Below are positions 36,054 to 43,058 of a DNA stretch of 64,000 nt, in pieces; the first letter of the stretch is position 1; each line of letters opens with the position of its first letter. The stretch covers positions 1-64,000 of the forward strand of contig JBEKGS010000002.1 in assembly GCA_050012675.1 (NCBI GenBank). The letters run 5' to 3'. The notes under the pieces are model-generated. The model saw only the letters and a list, made by a program, of their open reading frames with translations. It was not told the origin of the DNA and made no database searches. The stretch comes from Fen-455 sp050012675 (GTDB lineage Bacteria > Actinomycetota > Acidimicrobiia > Acidimicrobiales > Bog-793). The position numbers and the translations under genes are program-made.

Positions 36054-36130
36054 GGGCTGTGGCGCAGCTTGGTTAGCGCGCTTGACTGGGGGTCAAGAGG
36101 TCGCCGGTTCAAATCCGGCCAGCCCGACCA
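36053..36130 (+). tRNA. tRNA-Pro (anticodon GGG)
   Basis: A complete cloverleaf: acceptor CGGGCTG / CAGCCCG, D-loop CAGCTTGGTTAGCG, anticodon stem CTTGA / TCAAG with loop CTGGGGG giving GGG, and T-arm GCCGG-TTCAAAT-CCGGC. Discriminator A and CCA are encoded. The C1-G72 pair is typical of tRNA-Pro. tRNA-Pro genes are common integration targets. Confidence 0.97.
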
Positions 36131-36273
36131 GGAAGTAGCATTTCAGAGGGGGTGTGACGGGGGATACGCGCCAGTGAGCGGGCTTCGTCGCCCTACTCTA
36201 GGAGGATGTCACGGGCGATCCAGCGACCTTCCTCTCTCCCCGGTGCCCCTAGCGCACACAGAGGTTGCGCGTC

Positions 36274-36792
36274 GTGACAATCGCCTACAGCGCCGCCCGG
36301 TGGACGGATTACGCCGCTGCCGCGGTCGGGGCAGGGACAACCTTGTCCGGTTTGGTGTTCGTGGCCGTTTCGATCAATCTAAGTCGAATCCTCGGACACC
36401 CGAGTCTCCCGGTCCGTGCATGGCAGACACTGGGCTTGCTCGTTACGCCAATGCTCATCGGGTTCTTCCTGCTTGTTCCTGGTCAATCCAGGACGCTCCT
36501 AGCCTGGGAACTTGTCGTCTCAGCTGTCATCTTCACCGGTGCTCGGGTGGCGCTCGATCATCAGTCCGTCCCTTCGGAGAAGGCCACCCCACTGCCCTTG
36601 GTCGGTCGCCTTGCAGGATTAGTGAGCGCGCTCCTCCCGGCGCTTGTGAGCTATGCCTGCCTGGCAGTGGCGGGTGCAACCTTGCTCGCACAGAGCGGGG
36701 GTGGGTTGTACTGGCTCGTGCCGAGCGTTCTGCTGGCGATCTTGTTCGGGTTGATCAATGCTTGGGCACTGCTCGTGGAGATCCCGCTCTAA
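36274..36792 (+). CDS. multi-pass membrane protein, unknown function
   Basis: A 172-residue protein with about five hydrophobic helices. The N-terminus is AARWTDYAAAAVGAGTTLSG then LVFVAVSINLSRIL, a motif I have seen in uncharacterised actinobacterial membrane proteins. No enzymatic motif. GTG 36274 is preferred, with AGAGG about 9 bases upstream; TTG 36265 is an alternative. It stands alone after tRNA-Pro. Confidence 0.75.
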   Translation: MTIAYSAARWTDYAAAAVGAGTTLSGLVFVAVSINLSRILGHPSLPVRAWQTLGLLVTPMLIGFFLLVPGQSRTLLAWELVVSAVIFTGARVALDHQSVPSEKATPLPLVGRLAGLVSALLPALVSYACLAVAGATLLAQSGGGLYWLVPSVLLAILFGLINAWALLVEIPL

Positions 36793-36884
36793 GCGGAGCA
36801 CGTAGTTTCACCTACTTGCCTGAGACTTACCCGAACAGGACTACTTCCGCCGAGTACTGCCCAGCGACCGAGCGGCTCGGACGG

Positions 36885-37095
36885 CTATCCTGCCTCCTCG
36901 GCCACTTCGGCTGCCGCATGGAGGACTATGTAGCGGCTTCGGGCCATGGCGTGCGAAACGAGCATGAGCGCTGCGATTGGCCAGTCGAGGATCTCGAAGG
37001 CGACGAGGGCTACGTTGCCCGCGATGAACAGAATGTCGGCTTCGTCGCGCTTGAGGATGGGGTCAAGGGTGGCGAGTGAGTTCGGCGCGCGTCAT
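36885..37095 (-). pseudogene. frameshifted small hydrophobic protein
   Basis: On this strand MTRAEL starts at 37095. After a shift near 37080 a good frame runs to TAG at 36885: LATLDPILKRDEADILFIAG, then NVALVAFEILDWPIAALMLV, then SHAMARSRYI and AAAEVAEEAG. The second frame has no start codon of its own, so a one-base indel is likely. It encodes a helix-rich protein of about 70 residues, family unknown. Assembly error is the alternative. Confidence 0.45.
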
Positions 37096-37456
37096 CCCGA
37101 GCACCGCGTTGGGGGTTGAGGCTGATTCGTTGTTTGTGCTGGTGCTGTCACTACCGGGGTCCTGCGATGATGCTGACAGACCGACGCGACACACTCGGTC
37201 GCGGTACAACATGCAGAACCGGAGAGAACCCCACAGCCCGGCCGAAGGAGAGGGCATCCAGACCAAAGCGATTGGCACCTCGGGCGCTATCTCGAGTTAT
37301 GCCGATAAGGGCAGGTACGAACAGTTTGCCGTACTGAATACCGGCCACGGTGGGCGTGGCGAACATGTGCGACGATGATTCGAAATGGCTCGGGATCAGT
37401 ATCGACGAGATCCTCCGGCCCTGGGACAGCCACCCCGATAGAAAGGGCGTTGCCCG
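37096..37456. other. intergenic region, possible decayed coding
   Basis: 361 bases between the broken gene and the GH44 gene. A minus-strand frame reads ATPTVAGIQYGKLFVPALIG, protein-like but without homologues I can name. No promoter is clear. Confidence 0.3.
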
Positions 37457-39157
37457 ATGACAAACCCGGTGTGGCGACCGAGCCGCCTGGCGCCTGCCTG
37501 TCTTGTCGCAGTTGTTCTGGGAGCGTCTTTGGTTCTCCTCGGAGGGACGCCGGCCGTGGCTGGCATGGGCGCCGTCGAACCAGGGCCGGACCTCGTCGTG
37601 GACGCTACGGGCCCGGGCGGTCACGCCATCTCTCCCGACATCTACGGGGTCAACTTCGTACCCGCCAAGCTGGGACGCCAGATCGATGTCCCGGTCGACC
37701 GGTGGGGTGGCGACAGCGCCGAGACCTACAACTGGCTGATAGGAGCAGACAACCCCGGCGCCGACTGGTATTTCGAGGACATATCCGACTGCTGGGCCGC
37801 AACCTACGCATACTGCTCAGGACACAAGACCAACAACGTGCGCGCCTACGTGCAACAGATCGAGCTGGACCGCTCTCTCGGTGCTACGACCCTCCTGCAA
37901 CTCCCGATGGCAGGTGGGGTCGCCAGGTTCGCCCCGGTGGCCCAGCCGCTGCCATGCGCCTACCCGAAATCGGTGTACCCGCACCAGGACGCCTTCGACC
38001 CCTATGACCCCAACTGCGGGGACGGCCTCGACCACGGCAAGCGCCTGACGGGCATCCTCTCCAGGGTCGAGACCCCCATCAACGCCGCTTGGGACCGGCG
38101 TTGGGTGCAGTCTTTGGTAAAGCAGTTCGGTCCAGCTGCCAAGGGCGGCGTGGGAATCTATGAGCTCGGCAACGAGCCCTCCCTGTGGGGCCAGACCCAC
38201 GCCGACATCCAGCCACGACCAGAGACGGCGAAGGAGCTCATCACCAAGTCCATCGCCCTGGCCAGCGCGGTCAAGCAGGTCGACCCCTCCGCCGCCGTGC
38301 TCGGGTTCTCGGAGTGGGGCTGGATCGGGTACTTCTGCAGCGAAGCTGACACCTATGGGAGTGGGTGCAGCTCCACCGCCTGTACGACGTCGGTCGACTG
38401 CGCCAACCACGGCCACCTGCCGATGGCCGAGTGGTACCTCCAGCAGTTCGCCCGCTACGACGCCAAGACGCATTTACGTCATCTCGACTACTTCGACGTC
38501 CACTACTTCGCCCAAGGCGGTGACTCCACGGAGGTGACCCGCTCGTTGTGGGACCCGACCTACACCGACCCAAGCTGGATCGACGAGAGGATCGCGCTGA
38601 TACCCCGCCTTCGCTGCTGGGTGGACGGCCACGTACCCGGGCTGTGCCCGAACGCCAACGGCTACTACCCGGGCACGAAGATCTCTATCAGCGAGTACGA
38701 CCTGTCCCTCGCCGGGGTCGGAGCACAGGCAAATGCGATCATCGAAGGGGACACGCTCGGAATCTTCGCCCGCGAGAACGTGTCCTTGGCGTGCCATTGG
38801 GCGCAGCCGGTCGATGGGGACGAGCTTGATGATGCCTTCTTGATGTACCGCGACTATGACGGCCACGGGTCCAAGTTCGGTGACGAGTGGGTCGACTCAA
38901 CCAGCGCCGACCAGGCCGAGATCTCCGTCTACGGAGCCCGCCGCTCCAGTGACGGTGCCTACACAGTTATGGTCATCAACAAGAGCTCCCAAGCGCTGCG
39001 GAGCACTTTGCAGCTCGAGGGTGGCATCAGCGGGGCGGTACACGCCTGGCAATGGGACGGCGGACCGATCAAACAGGTTTCCACGCCGTCCCGTGCCGGC
39101 AACGCGCTCACCACCACCTACCCGCCGTTGTCGATGACCCTCTATGTGGTCGGCTGA
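37457..39157 (+). CDS. secreted glycoside hydrolase family 44
   Basis: A 566-residue exported enzyme. The signal peptide is residues 1-~36 (VAVVLGASLVLLGGTPAVAG). GH44 blocks follow: ISPDIYGVNF, then VDRWGGDSAETYNW and NPGADWYFED. The acid/base glutamate is in IYELGNEPSLWGQTH (residue ~240), and the probable nucleophile in ISISEYDLSLAG (residue ~413). The C-terminal ~90 residues form the usual beta-sandwich. GH44 enzymes cleave cellulose, xyloglucan or mannan. No carbohydrate-binding module or other polysaccharide gene is adjacent. ATG 37457. Confidence 0.85.
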   Translation: MTNPVWRPSRLAPACLVAVVLGASLVLLGGTPAVAGMGAVEPGPDLVVDATGPGGHAISPDIYGVNFVPAKLGRQIDVPVDRWGGDSAETYNWLIGADNPGADWYFEDISDCWAATYAYCSGHKTNNVRAYVQQIELDRSLGATTLLQLPMAGGVARFAPVAQPLPCAYPKSVYPHQDAFDPYDPNCGDGLDHGKRLTGILSRVETPINAAWDRRWVQSLVKQFGPAAKGGVGIYELGNEPSLWGQTHADIQPRPETAKELITKSIALASAVKQVDPSAAVLGFSEWGWIGYFCSEADTYGSGCSSTACTTSVDCANHGHLPMAEWYLQQFARYDAKTHLRHLDYFDVHYFAQGGDSTEVTRSLWDPTYTDPSWIDERIALIPRLRCWVDGHVPGLCPNANGYYPGTKISISEYDLSLAGVGAQANAIIEGDTLGIFARENVSLACHWAQPVDGDELDDAFLMYRDYDGHGSKFGDEWVDSTSADQAEISVYGARRSSDGAYTVMVINKSSQALRSTLQLEGGISGAVHAWQWDGGPIKQVSTPSRAGNALTTTYPPLSMTLYVVG

Positions 39158-39339
39158 TTGCACCCTGCCGCACCCGGCAAACCGCTGCCATTACCTGGAA
39201 CCGCCAAGCGAGCTGTGGCGCCACGCCGGGTTGTGGAAGTGGTCGATGTAACAAGGAGATGAAGATCGAAGAGGCGCGCCCACCGCCATCGACTGCCAGC
39301 CGTTCGGACAAGAGCCCCGGCGGACTTGGCCATGGCCTC

Positions 39340-39370
39340 TTGACCTTCACACGGTGTGAAGGTCTTTGAT
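39340..39370 (+). promoter_or_regulatory. MerR-type promoter and operator
   Basis: TTGACC (39340-39345) and TTTGAT (39365-39370) have the 19-base spacer characteristic of MerR-regulated promoters. The spacer holds an 11-bp palindrome, GACCTTCACAC-G-GTGTGAAGGTC (39342-39364). The start codon lies 9 bases after the -10, so this is the regulator's own promoter. Confidence 0.8.
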
Positions 39371-39379
39371 GGTGTTGTC

Positions 39380-40191
39380 ATGTTGAACATCGGGGAGTTC
39401 GCTCGTCTTGGGCAGGTTTCGCCTCGCATGCTCCGCCACTACGACGAGCTCGGGCTCCTCGACCCCGCGCTGGTTGACCCCGACAGCGGCTACCGCCTTT
39501 ACAGCGTCCGCCAGCTGAGCCAACTGCACCGGGTCGTGGCGCTGCGTGACATGGGCTTCACCCTGGAACAGATCAGGGAGATCCTTGCCGAGAACCTGCC
39601 GGTCGACCAGCTGAGGGGGATGCTGCGGCTCCGCCGAGCACAGCTTGCACAGAACGTCGGAGAGGAACAGGAGCGGCTGCGCCGCATCGAAGCGCACCTT
39701 CGAGCACTGGAAAGGGCAAAAACCGTGGACGTAAACGACGTCGTCATCAAACGCACCCAGCCGGTCCGGGTCGCACAGGCGGTTGCGGGAGGGCTGACGT
39801 ACGCCGACATCGCGGGCGCCTGCTGCCCGAGGTTGTCGCCCACCTCGAGTCGGTCGGCGCCAAACCTGGGATCTCGGTTGCCTGCTATGAGGACGAAGGT
39901 GGCACCGGACAAGAAGGCGAGATCGTGCTCCGCGCTGGCTTCGACGTCGGCGAGCAAGAAGTCCCTGACGGCGACCAAGTACAGGTCGTCGACCTGCCGG
40001 TGATCGAGGTTGCCGCCGCCATATATCGGGGCGGTGAAGACGGCATCATGCCCGCCTGGGAGGCGTTGGTCCGCTGGATCGAGGACAGCGGCTACCGACT
40101 CGTCGGCGACTGCCGCGAGCTCTACCACGAGTGGCACGACGACGATCCGAGCCAGAATGTCATGGAGCTGCAGCAGCCCATCGCTCGCTGA
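39380..40191 (+). pseudogene. MerR regulator with GyrI-like domain, frameshifted
   Basis: The N-terminal part is a MerR HTH and dimerisation helix (LNIGEFARLGQVSPRMLRHY, DELGLLDPALVDPDSGYRLY, ALRDMGFTLEQIREIL). It breaks near 39813. The +1 frame continues with RLLPEVVAHLESVGAKPG, then EIVLRAGFDVGE and VIEVAAAIYRGGEDGIMPAW, and ends WHDDDPSQNVMELQQPIAR: a GyrI-like ligand-binding domain. Adding one G in the G run at ~39812-39814 restores a ~270-residue protein (IAGRLLPEV). BmrR/TipA-type regulators of this kind sense drugs. The intact operator suggests recent loss or a sequencing error. As written, a 207-residue truncated product with a scrambled tail is made. Confidence 0.75.
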
Positions 40192-40336
40192 CGCGTACGG
40201 GTGGTTCCGGGCTGCTCGGGAGCGCCAGCATTGCCCCCTGACCCGCGGCAAACCGACGTGCGTCCGAACCTTACGACGCCCGCGTGTTGCTCTCCGGACC
40301 TGGCGCTGCTCCAGCCTTCGGCGCGATCATCGGCCC

Positions 40337-40606
40337 GTGCGGCACGCCACCGAGCAAGACCTTGACCGCCTGGAGACGCTCCTGGTGGAGCTGCGCAAGC
40401 TCTCCCAGCTGCGAGAACGTAAGCGCGGCTTCTTCTCCGTAGGAGGCCGGGCTTTCCTTCACTTCCACGAGGATGCCGGGGACCTTTACGTCGACATAAG
40501 GCTGAGGAGCAGGTTCGAGCGCTTCCGGGTAACGAGTCCCAAGGAGCAAGCCGACCTGCTCCCCCAGGTAGTCGCGGCGGTGCAGGTCGGCGCAGAGCCC
40601 CGCTAA
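40337..40606 (+). CDS. small conserved-type protein, unknown function
   Basis: An 89-residue protein: helical LDRLETLLVELRKLSQLRER, then beta-rich FFSVGGRAFLHFHEDAGDLY and VDIRLRSRFERFRVTSPKEQ. The GRAFLHFHED pattern is one I associate with small actinobacterial hypotheticals of unknown role. GTG 40337 is preceded by GATCAT 6 bases upstream, close to the leaderless pattern. The antisense frame over the same bases is less protein-like. Confidence 0.65.
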   Translation: MRHATEQDLDRLETLLVELRKLSQLRERKRGFFSVGGRAFLHFHEDAGDLYVDIRLRSRFERFRVTSPKEQADLLPQVVAAVQVGAEPR

Positions 40607-40868
40607 GCAAAAGAACTATCACCAGAGCTCCAGCCAGGACAGCATCGAGTTCCACGCTGCCACCGGCGCCGCCAACCCGGTGCCGTCGGGCGTAGCGTCG
40701 AGGTGGGGCGATGGCCTCCACGATGCTGCAAGCACCGGCGGCTGTCAGGGGTCTCACGCCAGCGGCCCGCAACTGGCCCGCCAACTCCCTCGACACCGTG
40801 CTATCGGAGTGGACCAAGATCGGGGCGCTTCTATGGCGGTAGAGCCAGCCGGCGGCCGCCCGCCCAGA

Positions 40869-41288
40869 TCAGCTGTGTTGTGCTAGTGGTTCGCTGATCG
40901 TGTTGTGCTCAGCCAGTGAGGCCGACCTCGGCGTCGGCTGCAGTGATCTCCCCCGGAAGAGCTTCTTCACCCAATGACGCCTCCCAAGAATGGTGATCTC
41001 TCCCCACCGTCCCGACACCGGCCCGAGTCGAGTGCGACGCGGCAGGGCAGAGATGACCGAGGTCGGTTTGGCGCCCCCAGACAGCCTTGGACTGTCCAGA
41101 ACGTAGATGCCGTCATCCGCGACGGCCACGCAGCGGTACTTGATCCAGGGCATCGCAAGGCCAGTCGCCCAGTTCAGGATGAAGAAGCCGAAGTGCGGCG
41201 CAGTTTGGCAGATAAAGGCGTGCCGGACCTCGCTGCCAGGTGGCAGCAGCGGCGCTGAACGCTCGGCCAGCCCTTCTGGAGATGCCAC
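40869..41288 (-). CDS. hypothetical protein
   Basis: A 139-residue protein without membrane helices: PLLPPGSEVRHAFICQTAPH, then CVAVADDGIYVLDSPRLSG and WGEITILGRRHWVKKLFRG. It resembles uncharacterised actinobacterial proteins with a PH-like beta pattern. GTG 41288 lies 4 bases after the stop of a 26-codon frame (MEQSVLVLGDSTFDFFTAGN...) that might be a leader peptide. The C-terminal ~20 residues run into a region with GTGTTGTGCT direct repeats and may be non-native. Confidence 0.6.
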   Translation of the reverse strand: MASPEGLAERSAPLLPPGSEVRHAFICQTAPHFGFFILNWATGLAMPWIKYRCVAVADDGIYVLDSPRLSGGAKPTSVISALPRRTRLGPVSGRWGEITILGRRHWVKKLFRGRSLQPTPRSASLAEHNTISEPLAQHS

Positions 41289-41408
41289 CTCAGTGCGCCT
41301 TCCCGTGTCCGTTGCCAGCTGTGAAGAAATCGAAGGTCGAGTCGCCCAGCACCAGCACCGATTGTTCCATGTAGCAACCCACTTCCGACCAACGTCCTAG
41401 CACCCGAT

Positions 41409-41449
41409 TCGGCGTTGCTGGCTGGATCAGCCAACAGTCCGGGAACCGT
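41409..41449 (-). repeat. dispersed repeat, type 2, copy 1
   Basis: 41 bases matching 52848-52888 in reverse orientation at about 36 of 41 positions without gaps; core GTTGGCTGATCCAGC and ACGCCGA. It lies 120 bases upstream of the minus-strand hypothetical gene. Confidence 0.75.
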
Positions 41450-41604
41450 GGTTCGGTATTTATGCGCAGCTTGGTCGGGGTCGCTCTCGACGCCCACAGA
41501 TGACGCAATCTGGCGTCACCGGCGTCACCTACTGACAAGAGGAGGCCGGGTCCCTCTGCGCGGACTTCGTCACCGCCGCTTAGTCCCGTCCGCCGTGACA
41601 GAGC

Positions 41605-41701
41605 GACGGCTCGGCGTGCGCACCAGATCGCCGATTCGGGGTGCGGTGACATCCCTCGCCACTCCCAGTACCTGCAGTCTCCGGCGAACGTTATGTGCGC
41701 C
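41605..41701 (+). repeat. dispersed repeat, type 1, copy A
   Basis: Left end GACGGCTCGGCGTGCGCACC plus AGATCGCCGA; right end TTATGTGCGCC; 97 bases. Copies B (46776-46851) and C (45903-45945) share both ends with shorter middles. The ends are imperfect inverted repeats (GGCG..GCAC with GTGCGCC). Confidence 0.7.
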
Positions 41702-41855
41702 GGGGAAGCCCATCCGGCATCCTTGCTGCTCGCGAGACTTTCCTGCGCCCGCGTAACAGCGCGACTGGGACACCACTCACCTGGTCGTCAAAGGCCCCGA
41801 TCGCTGGATAGGCGGGATGCCTCCTCGTCCCTCCAGTATCAGGCAATATGCGCTG

Positions 41856-42434
41856 GTGCCGGATGAGGGCTTCACGGAGTTTCGATTTGCAAGGGACATC
41901 CCACCCGGGCTTTCTGTCGGACGACGCGTCGTGGTCACTGGCATGGCCGGAGCGGGCAAGAGCACGCTCTCGCGAGCGCTCTCGGCCAAGACTGGCCTTC
42001 CCGTCATCCATCTTGACGTCCACTTCTGGAGGCCGGGCTGGGTGGAGCCGTCTGCGGACGAGTGGCGCGAGAAGCAGCGGGGCCTGCTCACCAGCGACGA
42101 GTGGATCGCCGACGGCAACTACCACGCAACACTCGACCTTCGGCTTCAGCGCGCAGACACGGTCGTGTTCCTCGATACGCCATGGTGGGTCTGTGCACGG
42201 CGAGCGTTCGTCCGCGGGATTCGCAAGCGTCCGGTTGGCTTCCAGTTGCCCAACGGCTGCGACGAGTCGGCTGTGCGACGGTTGCGCGAAGAATGGTCGC
42301 TGGTCTGGCGCATCTGGCGAGTCCGCCGATCCGAGCGCGAACTAGAACTCAGAACCGTGTCGCGGCACGGGAACCATGTGGCGCTGTACGTTCTCCACTC
42401 CAAGCGCGCGGCCCGTGACTTCCTCAGTACATAA
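41856..42434 (+). CDS. P-loop nucleotide kinase-like (FlaR/topology-modulation type)
   Basis: A 192-residue kinase-fold protein. Walker A GMAGAGKST is followed by LSRALSAKTGLPVIHLDVHF and WRPGWVEPS. WIADGNYHATLDLRLQRADT and VVFLDTPWWVC form the second-strand acidic region. Similar proteins are called adenylate-kinase-like or DNA-topology modulation proteins without proven substrates. GTG 41856 is uncertain; a later GTG just before VTGMAG would also work. The gene is solitary and preceded by repeat copy A. Confidence 0.75.
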   Translation: MPDEGFTEFRFARDIPPGLSVGRRVVVTGMAGAGKSTLSRALSAKTGLPVIHLDVHFWRPGWVEPSADEWREKQRGLLTSDEWIADGNYHATLDLRLQRADTVVFLDTPWWVCARRAFVRGIRKRPVGFQLPNGCDESAVRRLREEWSLVWRIWRVRRSERELELRTVSRHGNHVALYVLHSKRAARDFLST

Positions 42435-43058
42435 GTGCCTTCATCGATCGATCTGAAAGGTGCCTCCGAACACCGGCTCGCGGATCGATATCTGGCACGG
42501 CACTGGGCCGTCTGCTAACTCCAACAAGCGGTCCAGATCGCTCCATCTGAGCGGTCTGGTCCGCACGCGATAACGACGGATATGGTGTCGCCTTCCCACG
42601 TCAACCTTGACGGGTGGCCACCTTAGTGAGCAGTCGCGTTCGCGACGTCCCTCGTACCGCGCCTGCCCTAGACACGCAGCAGTATGAACGGTTCCCTATT
42701 TGAGCGACGCGCTATGTGCAAACCGGCGGAGCGCATTACGCCGAGTCGGGACGGGTACGCGCTTGGCCTGCGAAGTCAATCGACTGAACGTTCTGGCGCG
42801 CCTCGGTAGCGGCGTTGCGGGATACAGCGCGGCGGTGAAAAGGCAGAGTTCTGGGGAACCAGGGTCGGTGAAAGGAATGGCGTCCGAACCGTGCACTGTC
42901 GGCCGGAGAATGGCGATAACCCGATTACAATTCCGTAGCCAGGAGAGTGCTGGTACGAAGTCCGCAAGTACGGGTAACCACCTCGACGACTGCCGTCAGC
43001 GACACCAGACTTCGTGCAATGCTGCTCAGCCGCTGCATCTTCGGGGGTCCTTCGTGTT
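42435..43058. other. 624-bp intergenic region
   Basis: No convincing gene on either strand. It contains the repeat-like segment at 42733-42802. Base composition is slightly lower in GC than the core. Confidence 0.5.
42733..42802 (+). repeat. dispersed repeat, type 2, copy 3 (diverged)
   Basis: It starts GCATTACGCCGAGTC and ends CTGAACGTTCTGGCGCGCC. The corresponding ends at 52877-52945 are GCGTAACGCCGACTT and CTGAGTGTTCTGGCGCGCC, with nearly the same total length. The middles differ. Confidence 0.5.

Larger units (their letters stand above)
41289..41855. other. 567-bp divergent intergenic region with repeats
   Basis: No convincing full gene. It contains a 26-codon minus-strand frame just before the hypothetical gene, repeat copies at 41409-41449 and 41605-41701, and nothing else I can name. 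Confidence 0.5.

Noticed and set aside
36069..37079. 336-codon frame starting inside tRNA-Pro
   Set aside because: It begins in the tRNA and covers the membrane-protein gene in another frame; no protein features.
40860..40915. GTGTTGTGCT repeated twice about 25 bases apart as a CRISPR or operator array
   Set aside because: Only two copies of ten bases, inside or beside the end of a gene; no array structure. No CRISPR array was seen anywhere in the window.
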